NCBI GenBank assembly: GCA_963722815.1
Contig: CAVROM010000010.1
Span: 372,001 to 436,000 of the forward strand
Reading direction: 5' to 3'
Length of the DNA stretch: 64,000 bases
Source of the DNA: DASQFQ01 sp963722815
GTDB taxonomy: Bacteria > Actinomycetota > Thermoleophilia > Solirubrobacterales > Solirubrobacteraceae
Shown in pieces: positions 26,145 to 34,773 of the stretch. The notes beneath the pieces are model-generated. The model saw nothing but the letters and a program-made list of their open reading frames with translations, was not told where the DNA came from and searched no databases. A program made the translations under genes and the position numbers. Each line of letters starts with the position of its first letter. Within the stretch, counting starts at the first letter, position 1.

Positions 26145-26449
26145 GAGGAGGCCCCCGAGGACGAGACGAACCGTCCGCTCGTTGCCTCGAGGTGCATCCG
26201 CAGCGACCGGAGCACGTCGTGGACGGACTCGCGCTCGGCTGAGGCCAGGGCGCTCATGAAGGAGGCGACCTCCTGGAAGCCTTCACTGTCCGCCTCGTAC
26301 TCGAAGACGGGCAGGCGCGCGCTCAAGTCAAGCTTGGCGTTGAGGATGCTGAGCAGGTTCTGCAGCGTGGTGTCGCAGGGCTGCGCGCTGCGGAGCTCTG
26401 CGAGTCGCTGGGTGGTGCTCGATCGGCGGGTCTCTGACACGAGGACCAC
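26141..26449 (-). CDS. Small soluble protein of unknown function
   Basis: About 102 residues from GTG 26449 (GTG 26440 is an alternative). The frame stays open to 26629, but that upstream part is proline-rich and overlaps the probable promoter region. The core reads LRSAQPCDTTLQNLLSILNA, then LPVFEYEADSEGFQEVASFM and SVHDVLRSLRMHLEATSGR, predicted mostly helical. I recognise no family. It is the first gene of the minus-strand regulatory run and ends in an ATGA overlap with the receiver protein. Confidence 0.5.
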   Translation of the reverse strand: MVLVSETRRSSTTQRLAELRSAQPCDTTLQNLLSILNAKLDLSARLPVFEYEADSEGFQEVASFMSALASAERESVHDVLRSLRMHLEATSGRFVSSSGASS

Positions 26450-26500
26450 TGTCTCGGCAGCAGGGCCCGCGGTGGAAGGTGGACTTCCTCTGTCGAATGG

Positions 26501-26540
26501 GGGGACTCCCCGACCCTTGGCTAGGGCAGGTCGAGTCCCC
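26501..26540. promoter_or_regulatory. Inverted repeat in the divergent regulatory region
   Basis: GGGGACTC (26501-26508) pairs with GAGTCCCC (26533-26540), and GACC (26512-26515) with GGTC (26529-26532). It lies between the divergent small gene at 26449 and the LuxR gene at 26717, so it may be an operator or a leader hairpin. Confidence 0.4.
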
Positions 26541-26608
26541 TTCCGGGGGAGGCGCTCACCCGCCGGCGGGGTAGCCGCTGGACGAATGGTCAGGTGAGAG
26601 AAATCCCC

Positions 26609-26650
26609 TTGACACGGTACCTTCTTCACTGCATTGCAGTTGCCTATAGG
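26609..26650 (+). promoter_or_regulatory. Possible promoter for the LuxR gene at 26717
   Basis: TTGACA at 26609-26614 matches a -35 box. Seventeen bases later is only a weak -10 (CATTGC), while CTATAGG at 26644-26650 lies too far away for that -35. The local sequence is also less G+C-rich than its surroundings. The signal is suggestive only. Confidence 0.25.
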
Positions 26651-26716
26651 GCGGGGAATCGACTACGTTCGCTGCCCACCCGATTGCGGGAGCCACGGTT
26701 GGCAAACCCCAGGACA

Positions 26717-27430
26717 ATGCGGGACACCACGGAACAGGAACAGCCTCGCGCAGTCATCGCTGATGACGACCCCTTCGCCCGACGGGTGATCAAGGACGTC
26801 TTGCAGCGATCCGGCGTGATCGTGATCGCGGAAGCGCGCGACGGCCGCCAGGCGGTCGAGCTGACCCTCCACTACCGCCCCGACGTCGTGGTGATGGACG
26901 TCGTCATGCCGGAGCTCGACGGGATCATGGCCACGCGCCAGATCCGCCGCGAGCTGCCCGAGCAGCTCGTGATCATGCTCACGGGCGCCGGGTCCGACGA
27001 CCACGAGCTCGGGCTGCAGGCGCTGCGCGCCGGCGCGAGCGGGTTCCTCTCCAAGGACCTGGAGATCGAGGCGCTCCCGCGCGCGCTCGCCGGTCTGCGC
27101 GAAGGTCAGGCCGCGATCTCGCGCAGCATGACCCTGTCGCTCATCGAGCGCCTGCGCGAGTCGCCGAGCGGCTCCGCGGGGCTGCGGCCCGTCAAGAGCC
27201 CGCTGACCGCCCGCGAGTGGGAGGTCATCGACCTGCTGAAGGCCTCCAAGACGACCGACGAGATCGCCAACGAGCTCGTGCTGTCGACCGAGACCGTCCG
27301 CTCGCACGTGAAGAACATCCTGCGCAAGCTCGAGGTCCGCTCGCGCGACGACGCCGTCGCGGTCGCGGACCGGATGCGCGCGGCGCCGCCGAACGGCGAT
27401 CTACGGGGGGCTAGGCGGCCGGCAGGATGA
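26717..27430 (+). CDS. Two-component response regulator, NarL/LuxR family
   Basis: 237 residues from ATG 26717, with AGGA five bases upstream. The receiver domain is complete: AVIADDDPFARRVI has the acidic residues, VVVMDVVMPELDGI the phospho-Asp, VIMLTGAGSD the Thr and FLSKDLE the Lys. The HTH reads PLTAREWEVIDLLKASKTTD, then LVLSTETVRSHVKNILRKLE. Its 3' end overlaps the convergent histidine kinase gene by 20 bp, which makes that kinase the natural partner. Targets are unknown. Confidence 0.88.
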   Translation: MRDTTEQEQPRAVIADDDPFARRVIKDVLQRSGVIVIAEARDGRQAVELTLHYRPDVVVMDVVMPELDGIMATRQIRRELPEQLVIMLTGAGSDDHELGLQALRAGASGFLSKDLEIEALPRALAGLREGQAAISRSMTLSLIERLRESPSGSAGLRPVKSPLTAREWEVIDLLKASKTTDEIANELVLSTETVRSHVKNILRKLEVRSRDDAVAVADRMRAAPPNGDLRGARRPAG

Positions 27431-28552
27431 AGTAGAAGCAGTTGCCGGCGGCCTGCGGCTCGACGCCGATCGTGCCGCCGATGGCGCTCGATCAGGCGCT
27501 TGCAGATCGCCAGGCCGAGGCCGGAGCCGGGCACGCGGCGCTCGCCCGGCACGCGCCGCCACGGCTCGAAGACGCGCGCGGTCTCCTGGTCGAGCAGCGG
27601 CGTGCCGCCGCTGATCACGGCGAGCCGCCAGGCATCGCCGTCGCGCTTCGCCTCGATCTGGATCCGCCCGCCTTGGCGCGGGCCGTACTTGATCGCGTTG
27701 CTGATCAGGTTGTGGAAGACGATGGACAGCAGCCGCGGCTCGGCGTGCACGACCGGGAGCTCGCCGACCTCGGCGACCGCGCTGCGCTCGTGCATCTGCG
27801 GAGCCAGGTCCTCGAGCACCTGCGCGGCGATCTGCGCCGCGTCGACGGCCTTGAGCGCGAGCCCGCTGCCCGAGCGGGCATCGAGGAGCAGCGCGTCGAC
27901 CATCTGGCGGGCGCGCGCGGCGCCGCGGCCGATGGCGTCCAGCCGGGCCCGCAGCTCGGGCTCGAGGGCGTCGCCGAGGTCCTCGGCGACCATGATCGTG
28001 CCGCTCTCGGCGACGATCAGGGGCTCCGAGAGCTGGTGCGCGGCCGTCGCCGCGAAGCCCTCCATCGAGCGGCTGTGCTCGCTCAGGACGTCGACCTTGG
28101 ACTCGAGCTCGCCGACCTGGCTGGCGAAGCCGCGCGGATTCCGCGCGGCGCGTCCGCGAGTGCGTGATCCTGCTCGTAGCCGACGGCGGTGATGAGGTCC
28201 GCGCCGGTGCCGGTCAGCAGCGTCCAGTGCACGACGCGGTCGGCGAGCGTGCCGGCGTCCATGCGCACCTCGAGCTCGATCGGCTCGCGCGCCGACAGCA
28301 CGTGCTCGATCGCCACGCGCATCGCGGAGTGGTCGAGAGGGCTGACCGCCACCCGCCAATGCGCGCCGAGCAGTCGGGTCGGGCTCGCGGCCGAGGAGCG
28401 ACTGCCAGGGACCCTCGACGTGCGTGAGAGCGGCCCTCGCGATCCAGGCAGAACCGCAGCTCGCGCGAGGCGGCGGCGAAGGCCGCGTCACGTGCCTCGG
28501 CGAAGGGGAAGGAGCGGACGCCAGCAGCGTGGTGCTGGGAGAGGTCCGCCAT
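27411..28552 (-). CDS. PAS-domain sensor histidine kinase, several frame breaks
   Basis: The start is ATG 28552 with AAGGA upstream (MADLSQHHAAGVRSFPFAEA). After an N-terminal region, a PAS fold (GAHWRVAVSPLDHSAMRVAI; RVVHWTLLTGTGADLITAVG) spans about 70-150. A short coiled coil leads to the HisKA helix GFAATAAHQLSEPLIVAESG, with the phospho-His. The ATPase has HNLISNAIKYGP (N box) and GSGLGLAICKRLIERH (G2). The G1 box Asp is missing (VISGGTPLLDQE), a variant seen in actinobacterial kinases. Breaks near 28435, 28370, 28140 and 27483 are needed; the last is a single extra C. About 378 residues, no TM, so it is cytosolic. Confidence 0.75.
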
Positions 28553-28722
28553 CGTCCTTGTCACCGCTTCCGTAACCCTCACAGCCACCGTTCCTGGCGG
28601 CTGGAGATTCCCTTCTTGGGGGCCATCCGTTCTCTTTCCGTCCGTGTGTTCGAGCCCTGGCCTCCGGCACATCCCACCGTAGCCGGGGGCAGAACTAGAC
28701 GCAAGTAGCGGAAAGGGCAACT

Positions 28723-28743
28723 GGACGGATAGATTGCCCGTCC
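28723..28743 (+). promoter_or_regulatory. Short hairpin just before the acpS start
   Basis: GGACGG (28723-28728) and CCGTCC (28738-28743) can pair two bases before ATG 28746. No Shine-Dalgarno stands free of it, except GAAAGGG at 28711, 29 bases upstream of it. The hairpin could influence translation. The 193-bp gap 28553-28745 otherwise shows no clear promoter. Confidence 0.25.
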
Positions 28744-28745
28744 GG

Positions 28746-29105
28746 ATGGGCAGCGTCGGCATCGACCTTCTCGAGATCGATCGGCTGGAACGGGCGCTGG
28801 CCCGTCGGCCGCGCCTGGCCGAACGTCTGTTCACGGACACCGAGCTGGCGTACGCCGAGAGCCGCCCGCGACCCGCCATGCACCTCGCCGCGCGCTTCTG
28901 CGCCAAGGAGGCGGTGGTCAAGGCGCTCGCGCTCGAGGTCTGGAATCCGCACGACGTCGAGGTCGTGCGCGAGGGCGACGGGGCGCCGGAGGTCCGGCTG
29001 TCGGGGCACGCGGCCGCGCGCGCGTCGGAGCTCGGCGGGTCGGTGGCGATCTCCATGACCCACACGCGCGCGATGGCGGGCGCTGTCGCCGTGGTGGGGC
29101 AGTGA
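28746..29105 (+). CDS. acpS: Holo-[acyl-carrier-protein] synthase
   Basis: It transfers 4'-phosphopantetheine from CoA to the serine of ACP. 119 residues, the normal AcpS size. MGSVGIDLLEIDRLERALAR has the Mg-binding Asp of GIDxxEI, and HLAARFCAKEAVVKAL is the F.AKEA..KAL motif. SVAISMTHTRAMAGAVAV is the usual C-terminal strand pair. It begins a tight plus-strand operon: the next gene starts within its stop codon (GTGA). Confidence 0.92.
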   Translation: MGSVGIDLLEIDRLERALARRPRLAERLFTDTELAYAESRPRPAMHLAARFCAKEAVVKALALEVWNPHDVEVVREGDGAPEVRLSGHAAARASELGGSVAISMTHTRAMAGAVAVVGQ

Positions 29106-30619
29106 CGCAGCCGCGCTGGCTCGAGCCGCTCCCCGACGCGGAGCTGATGCGGGCGACGGACGGGTGGGCGATCGACACCAAGGGCGTGCCCGCGCGCCAG
29201 CTGATGGAGCGCGCCGGCGAGGGCCTCGCGCGCGCGGTCGTCAAGCACGCGCCGGCGGGGCGGATCGCGGTCATCTGCGGCAAGGGCAACAACGGCGGCG
29301 ACGGGCTCGTGGCCGCGCGGCTGCTGCGCCAGGCGGGGCGCGACGTCGACGTGCTCGCGGTCTGGCCGCCGGAGTGGATGGGCGAGGACGCGCAGGCGCA
29401 GGTCAAGGTGCTCCCCGGCCCGCCGCCGGTCCCGTTCCACCCCGACCGGCTCGAGAAGGCGCACGCGATCGTCGACGCGGTGCTCGGCACCGGCTTCGAG
29501 GGCTCGCCGCGCGACCCCGCCGACGCGGTGATCCTCGCCATCAACGCGGCCCGCGCGCGGGTGATCGCGGCCGACGTGCCGAGCGGCGTCAACGCCTCGA
29601 CCGGCGAGGTCGAGGGCTCGGCGGTGCGGGCGGTCGCGACCGCGACCTTCCACCAGGCCAAGCCCGGCCTGTGGATCCACCCCGGCAAGGCGCACGCGGG
29701 CGTGGTCGAGGTCGTCGACATCGGGATCCCGACGGGCGCGCCCGGCGAGGCCGAGATCGGCCTGATCGGCGGCGGCGTGCTGTTCGAGATGCCGCGGCGC
29801 ACCGCGGAGTCGACGAAGTTCTCCTCCGGCAACGTCTTCATCATCGGCGGCTCGCACGGGCTGACCGGCGCGCCGTCGATGTCCGCGCTGGCCGCGATGC
29901 GCGCCGGAGCGGGCTATGTGACGGTCGGCGCGCCCCAATCCCTCGAGCTCTCGTTCACGGTGAGACTGCTCGAGGCGATGATGGTCGGGCTGCCCGAGCG
30001 GGACGGCGTGCTGACGCCGACGGCGCTCCAGCCGGCGCTCGAGGCGATCGGCCGCGCCGACGCCGTCGTGCTCGGCCCCGGGCTGAGCAAGAACAAGGGC
30101 GCGCAGGAGCTCGCGCGCGAGCTGGTGGAGCGGATCGACGTGCCGCTGGTGGTCGACGCCGACGGGCTCAACGCCCTCGCGGGCGGGGCGATGGAGGAGT
30201 ACGTGCGCGTCCGCCCGTGGCCGACGGTCATGACCCCGCACGCCGGCGAGCTCGGGCGCATGCTCGGGGTCGACTCCGAGGAGATCGGCCGGCACCGGGT
30301 GCGCTACGCGCGCGAGGCAGCAGCCAGGTCGAAGGCGATCATCGTGCTCAAGGGCGACGACACGCTGGTGGCGACGCCCAACGGCCGCGTCGCGGTGTCG
30401 CGCGGCCAGGCGCCGGCGCTCGCCACCGCGGGCACCGGCGACGTGCTCTCCGGCGTCATCGGGGCGATGCTGGCCAAGGGCCTGGCGCCCGCGCACGCCG
30501 CCTCCGCGGGCGTCTACGCGCACCTGCGCGCGGGGCAGATCGCCGCCGCGCCCGACGGGCCCGACGGCGTCATCGCCTCCGACGTGATCCGCGCGCTGCC
30601 CGCCGCCCTGGGATCCTGA
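29102..30619 (+). CDS. nnrDE: Bifunctional NAD(P)H-hydrate epimerase / ADP-dependent dehydratase
   Basis: This enzyme repairs hydrated NADH and NADPH. 505 residues, GTG start. The N-terminal YjeF_N domain (about 1-210) has AVICGKGNNGGDGLVAARLL and VDAVLGTGFEGSPRDP, then ADVPSGVNASTGEV. The C-terminal ribokinase-like dehydratase (about 225-500) has FIIGGSHGLTGAPSMSALAA, VVLGPGLSKNKGAQ, VVDADGLNALAG, MTPHAGELGRMLG and the catalytic ATAGTGDVLSGVIGAMLA. The acpS-nnr-alr order is common in bacteria. Cytosolic. Confidence 0.92.
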   Translation: MTQPRWLEPLPDAELMRATDGWAIDTKGVPARQLMERAGEGLARAVVKHAPAGRIAVICGKGNNGGDGLVAARLLRQAGRDVDVLAVWPPEWMGEDAQAQVKVLPGPPPVPFHPDRLEKAHAIVDAVLGTGFEGSPRDPADAVILAINAARARVIAADVPSGVNASTGEVEGSAVRAVATATFHQAKPGLWIHPGKAHAGVVEVVDIGIPTGAPGEAEIGLIGGGVLFEMPRRTAESTKFSSGNVFIIGGSHGLTGAPSMSALAAMRAGAGYVTVGAPQSLELSFTVRLLEAMMVGLPERDGVLTPTALQPALEAIGRADAVVLGPGLSKNKGAQELARELVERIDVPLVVDADGLNALAGGAMEEYVRVRPWPTVMTPHAGELGRMLGVDSEEIGRHRVRYAREAAARSKAIIVLKGDDTLVATPNGRVAVSRGQAPALATAGTGDVLSGVIGAMLAKGLAPAHAASAGVYAHLRAGQIAAAPDGPDGVIASDVIRALPAALGS

Positions 30620-30623
30620 GGCC

Positions 30624-30989
30624 ATGGCGCTGACCGTGCGCGAGGTGATGGACGTCGATCCCGCGTTCGTCTACGCGGGCGAGCGGGACCTGATCCTCTC
30701 GGGGGAGAACGAGGACCTGCACCTGCCGCACTACTTCCAGCTGTTCGGCGGCTTCGTGTTCGTCGAGCGCTTCAGCCACTTCGAGGATCGGCTGCGCAAG
30801 GCGGTCGCCGCGACCGCGGAGGACCTGATGACGCCCGAGCCGGTGACGATCGAGCCCGGCGCGACGGTGGAGGAGGCCGCGCGCATGATCGCCCAGCGCA
30901 AGCACAACCGGCTGCCGGTGATCGAGCACGGCCGGCTCGTCGGCGTCGTGACCCGCCTCGACGTGCTCGAGGCGCTCACGCGGGAGTAA
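30624..30989 (+). CDS. CBS-domain protein, small
   Basis: 121 residues. It opens LTVREVMDVDPAFVYAGERD like a CBS motif, but a short acidic ENEDLHLPHYFQLFGGF stretch replaces most of the first domain. The second CBS is complete: AEDLMTPEPVTIEPGATVEE, then IAQRKHNRLPVIEHGRLVGV and VTRLDVLEALTRE. CBS pairs bind adenine nucleotides and regulate partner proteins. It sits four bases after nnrDE and two bases before alr, so it may sense nucleotide state in this cell-wall/cofactor operon; no partner can be named. Confidence 0.78.
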   Translation: MALTVREVMDVDPAFVYAGERDLILSGENEDLHLPHYFQLFGGFVFVERFSHFEDRLRKAVAATAEDLMTPEPVTIEPGATVEEAARMIAQRKHNRLPVIEHGRLVGVVTRLDVLEALTRE

Positions 30990-30991
30990 CC

Positions 30992-32071
30992 ATGTTGCGC
31001 GCGCTGGCCCGGGTGGACCTGGGCGCGATCGAGCGCAACGTCGCGCGGCTCGCCTCGGTGGCGGCGCCCGCGGTGATGTGCGCGGTGGTCAAGGGCGACG
31101 GCTACGGCCACGGGATGGTCCCCGCCGCGCGCGCCGCGCAGGCGGGCGGCGCGCGCTGGCTGGCGGTGGCGACGGCGGACGAGGCGCGCGGGCTGCGCGC
31201 GGCGGGCATCGAGGGCCCGGTACTGGTGATGGGCGCGCTCTCACCCGAGGAGCTCGAGGTCGCGCTCGCCGCGCGGGCGGACGTGGTGGCCTGGCGCGAG
31301 GGCTTCGTGGAGGGGCTGCCGGCGAGCGCGCGGGTGCACGTGAAGCTCGACAGCGGCATGGGGCGGCTGGGGACGCGCGACCCGGAAGAGGCCACGCGGG
31401 TCGCCGAGGCCGCCGGTGACCGCGCTCGGCTGCGGCGCGATGACGCACTTCGCCACCGCCGACGACGACCCCGGCTTCGTGGCCGAGCAGCTCGGCCGTC
31501 TTCACGCCGTGGGCGGAGGCGCTCAAGGCCGCGCCACCCGGGACTGCTCGTCCACGCCGCCAACTCGGCGGCCACGCTGCGCGAGCCGGCCTCGCGCTTC
31601 GATCTCGTGCGCTGCGGCATCGCGATCTACGGGCTCGACCCGTTCCAGGAGGACCCCGCCGAGCACGGCCTCGAGCCGGCGCTGTCGCTGCTCTCCTACG
31701 TCGCCGAGGCCAAGACCGCCGCGCCGGGCCAGAGCGCCGGCTACGGCCGCCGCTTCGTGGCCGAGGCGCCGACCTGCGTCGGCACGGTGCCGATCGGCTA
31801 CGCCGACGGCGTGCGGCGCGCCCTCACCAACAACGCCGACGTGCTCGTCCGGGGGCGGCGGGTGCCGCTGATCGGCACCGTCTCGATGGACAACATCACG
31901 GTCGACCTCGGCGCCGGCGGCGCGGCCGCGGTGGGGGAGGAGGCCGTGCTGATCGGCCGCCAGGGCGGGGAGCGGATCCTCGCCGAGGAGGTCGCGCGGC
32001 GGCTCGGCACGATCAACTACGAGGTGACCTGCGGGATCTCCGGGCGGGTGCCGCGGGCCTACGTCGCATGA
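30992..32071 (+). CDS. alr: Alanine racemase, frame-disturbed in the middle
   Basis: It makes D-alanine for peptidoglycan. AVVKGDGYGHGMVPAARAAQ carries the PLP lysine, HVKLDSGMGRLGTRDPEEA follows, and the C-terminal domain has VGTVPIGYADGVRRALTNNA with the catalytic Tyr, then IGTVSMDNITVDLG. About 359 residues. Between about 31415 and 31540 the reading frame is wrong; the expected CGAMTHFATADDDPGFVAEQ lies in another frame. Three surplus bases (near 31412, 31500 and 31535) cancel out. It overlaps the cca start by ATGA. Confidence 0.87.
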   Translation: MLRALARVDLGAIERNVARLASVAAPAVMCAVVKGDGYGHGMVPAARAAQAGGARWLAVATADEARGLRAAGIEGPVLVMGALSPEELEVALAARADVVAWREGFVEGLPASARVHVKLDSGMGRLGTRDPEEATRVAEAAGDRARLRRDDALRHRRRRPRLRGRAARPSSRRGRRRSRPRHPGLLVHAANSAATLREPASRFDLVRCGIAIYGLDPFQEDPAEHGLEPALSLLSYVAEAKTAAPGQSAGYGRRFVAEAPTCVGTVPIGYADGVRRALTNNADVLVRGRRVPLIGTVSMDNITVDLGAGGAAAVGEEAVLIGRQGGERILAEEVARRLGTINYEVTCGISGRVPRAYVA

Positions 32072-33450
32072 GCGACCCGCTCGAGGCCGCGCGCGAGGGG
32101 CTGGGCGGGGAGCCGGCCTGGATCGTCGGCGGCGCGGTGCGCGACCGGCTGCTCGGCCGCGAGACGACCGACCTCGACATCGCGCTGGCCGGCGACGCCG
32201 AGGCGGCGGCGCGCGCGGTCGCCCGCGTGGCGCGCGGCACGCCGTTCGCGCTCTCCGACGCGTTCGGCGCGTGGCGCGTGGTCGGGCGCGGCCACGCCTG
32301 GCACGTCGACCTCGTGCGGCTGCGCGACGACGACCTCGACACCGACCTCGCCGCCCGCGACTTCACGGTCAACGCGATGGCCGAGCCGCTGGCCGGCGGC
32401 GAGCTGCTCGACCCGCACGGCGGCCGCGCCGACCTCGAGGCGCGGCGGCTGCGGATGGTGAGCGCCGCGGCGCTCGCCGACGACCCGCTGCGGACGCTGC
32501 GGGCCGCCCGCATCGCCACCGAGCTCGAGCTGGCGATCGAGCCGGAGACCGCCGCGGTGGTGCGCGAGCGCGCGCCGGAGCTCGAGCGCGTCGCGGCGGA
32601 GCGCGTCTTCCACGAACTCAAGAAGATCGTGGCCGGCGACCGGCCGGTGGAGGGGCTCGAGCTGATGGAGGAGCTGGGCCTGACCCCGGTCGTGCTGCCG
32701 GAGCTGCGGGCCCTGCGCGGCGTGGAGCAGAACGTCTTCCACCACCGCGACGTCCACGACCACACGCTGGAGGTGCTGGGATCCGTCGCCCACCTCGAGA
32801 CCGGCCCGCCGGAGCTGGGCGAGCACGCGGAGGCGGTCCGCGAGCTGCTGGCCGAGCCGCTCGCCGACGAGCTGACGCGCGGCGGCGGCATGCGCTTCGC
32901 CGCGCTGCTGCACGACGCCGCCAAGCCGCTCACGCGCGGCATGCGGCCGGACGGGCGGGTCACGTTCGTCGGCCACGACGCCGAGGGGGCGCGGCTGGCG
33001 CGCGACGTGCTGCGGCGGCTGCGCGCCTCCACTCGGCTGGCCGACTACGTCGCGGCGCTCACCCGCCACCACCTGCGGCTCGGCTTCCTCGTCCGCGAGC
33101 GCCCGCTCTCGCGCCGCGCGGTCTGGCGCTACCTGAGCGCGACCGAGCCCTACGCGGCCGACGTGACCGTCTTCACGGTCGCCGACCGCCTCGCCACGCG
33201 CGGGAAGAACGCCGAGCCGGCGATCGCCGCCCACCTCGAGGTCGCGCGCGACATGCTCGGGCCGGCGCTCGCCCGCCGCCACGAGGAGCCGCCGGAGCCG
33301 CTCGTGCGCGGCGACGAGCTTGCGCGCGAGCTGGGCGTGCGCGGGCAGGAGATCGGCCGGCTGGTGGCCGAGCTCGAGGAGGCGCAGTACGCGGGCGAGA
33401 TCCGCACCCGCGAGGACGCGCTCAGCCTCGCGCGCTCGCTGCTCGCCTGA
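32068..33450 (+). CDS. cca: CCA tRNA nucleotidyltransferase / poly(A) polymerase family
   Basis: 460 residues, intact. The nucleotidyltransferase head has AWIVGGAVRDRLLGRETTDL, then DIALAGDAEAAAR (DLD metal ligands) and ARDFTVNAMAEPL. Helical domain: DDPLRTLRAARIATELEL. A C-terminal HD domain follows: FHHRDVHDHTLEVLGSV and RFAALLHDAAKPLTRGM. Family members add CCA to tRNA 3' ends; HD-containing forms also remove 2',3'-cyclic phosphates. A pcnB-type poly(A) activity cannot be excluded from sequence. Its end overlaps the convergent M28 gene by 29 bp. Confidence 0.87.
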   Translation: MSDPLEAAREGLGGEPAWIVGGAVRDRLLGRETTDLDIALAGDAEAAARAVARVARGTPFALSDAFGAWRVVGRGHAWHVDLVRLRDDDLDTDLAARDFTVNAMAEPLAGGELLDPHGGRADLEARRLRMVSAAALADDPLRTLRAARIATELELAIEPETAAVVRERAPELERVAAERVFHELKKIVAGDRPVEGLELMEELGLTPVVLPELRALRGVEQNVFHHRDVHDHTLEVLGSVAHLETGPPELGEHAEAVRELLAEPLADELTRGGGMRFAALLHDAAKPLTRGMRPDGRVTFVGHDAEGARLARDVLRRLRASTRLADYVAALTRHHLRLGFLVRERPLSRRAVWRYLSATEPYAADVTVFTVADRLATRGKNAEPAIAAHLEVARDMLGPALARRHEEPPEPLVRGDELARELGVRGQEIGRLVAELEEAQYAGEIRTREDALSLARSLLA

Positions 33451-34571
33451 TCGCGGCCTCGGCGACCCGCGCGCCCGCCGCCACCGTCTCGAAGTCGACG
33501 TTGCGCGGGATGTCGCGCTGCGAGTGGTAGTTGGCCGGCATCTTGTACTCGTCGCAGGAGGCGAGCGTGGCCGTCCGGAATCCCGCGCGCAGCGCCGACA
33601 GCGCGTCGGTGGCGAAGCCGAGCTTGAGCCCGCGGCGCAGGGGGGCGCCGGCGTCCTGCGCCGCGGCGGCGATGAAGTCGCGCACCTCGGGGTCGTAGTC
33701 GGTCATCCAGATCATCCCCTCGCCCTCGAGCAGGATCAGCTCCGGCGAGCCGAGCGTCTCGAGCACGATGACGCGCGTCCGCTCGCGGTCGAGTGAGGGC
33801 CCGTGGCGGCGCACCCAGCCGCGCATGCCCTCCATGAACGACTCCTCCGAGCCGGTCGAGACGAGCAGCACCCGCACGCCCTCGACCGGCTGCTCGCGCA
33901 GCCGCCGCGCGAGCTCGAGCAGCACCGCGACCGCGGTCAGGTTGTCGTTGGCGCCCGGCACGACCGTGCGGGTGGCGATGTCGCCGAACGCCAGCAGGCT
34001 CCCGGCGGAGAGCACGAGGCCGAGCTTGCGAAGCGCGCGGTATCGCAGCCACTGCCGGCCCGGCCGCCACGAGGCGCAGCATCTGCGGCGAGGTCGTCTG
34101 CTTCGCGTACCACCCCGGGAACGTGTCGGCGACCAGGCGCGTCAGCTCCGGCCGGTAGATCAGGCCGCCCTGCGCGGCGTCGTGGTGCGCGACGAACACC
34201 AGGGTCTCCTGCGCATCCAGGTCGCCTGCCTCCCCGACGACGTTGGAGGTCGTGCGGTGCTTGAGCAGGCGGCGGAAGAGCTGCGGCCCGCCGGACACGT
34301 CGTCGACGATGCCCGCCGCCGCCAGCAGCCCGAGCGGCGCCAGCCGCCGCCCGCCGAGCGCCGCCAGCACGCCGGCGGCAGACAGCAGCGCGAGCGGGAT
34401 CGCCATCGATCCGACGGCCGGCTCCTCCTCGATCCGCGCGGCCACGCCGAGCGCCTCCAGCTCGCCGCGGATCCACTCCGCCGCCCGGCGCTCCCCGTCT
34501 GAGGCCGAGGGCCGGTCGAACGAGGCGAGGTGCTCGACCGTGGCGCGGAGTCGGGCGGTGTCTGCCGGCAT
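33422..34571 (-). CDS. M28-family metallopeptidase, one frame break
   Basis: The first part has MPADTARLRATVEHLASFDR and ERRAAEWIRGELEALGVAAR, then a hydrophobic pair (about residues 55-90), and ETLVFVAHHDAAQGGL (Zn-binding His). After a single surplus C near 34068 the rest reads GSLLAFGDIATRTVVPGAND, NLTAVAVLLELARRL, LLVSTGSEESFMEGMRGW (Zn/catalytic E) and ANYHSQRDIPRNVDFETVA. Joined, about 382 residues. Family members are aminopeptidases, often exported or membrane-held. The substrate is unknown. ATG 34571 lies 13 bases downstream of the long hairpin at 34584-34757, in its direction of transcription. Confidence 0.78.
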
Positions 34572-34583
34572 GGATCGTCCAGG

Positions 34584-34757
34584 CTAGATGATCGATCCGG
34601 CGACCCCCGTACCCGTCTGCACGCGCCCCGCGGCGCAGGCCGGCACCCGCCAGAAGGGGCCTGTGGCGCTGCCACTATCCCCCTTCGGCGTGCACCGCCT
34701 TGCATCCACGGGACACGCACATCCAGGCACGGCGGCCACCGGATCAATCATCGCTAG
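34584..34757 (-). ncRNA. 174-bp near-complete imperfect palindrome, probable structured RNA
   Basis: The whole stretch folds on itself. Arms of about 75 bases (34584-34659 with 34680-34757) surround an inner GAAGGGG/CCCCTTC stem and a GTGGC-gct-GCCAC tip (34663-34675). The ends read CTAGATGATCGATCCGG and, on the other strand, CTAGCGATGATTGATCCGG. Of about 13 transition differences between the arms, 12 are of the kind that leaves a G-U pair in the minus-strand transcript but an A-C mismatch in the plus-strand one. That bias argues for a minus-strand RNA held by structure. It could be the 5' leader of the M28 gene, a small RNA, or a mobile palindromic element. No family is recognised. Confidence 0.55.
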
Positions 34758-34773
34758 TAGCCTGCCCCCGTCG

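Noticed and set aside
26608..26651. A strong sigma-70 promoter upstream of the LuxR gene
   Set aside because: A TTGACA is present, but the spacing to the only TATA-like box is about 30 bp. It is listed only as a low-confidence site.
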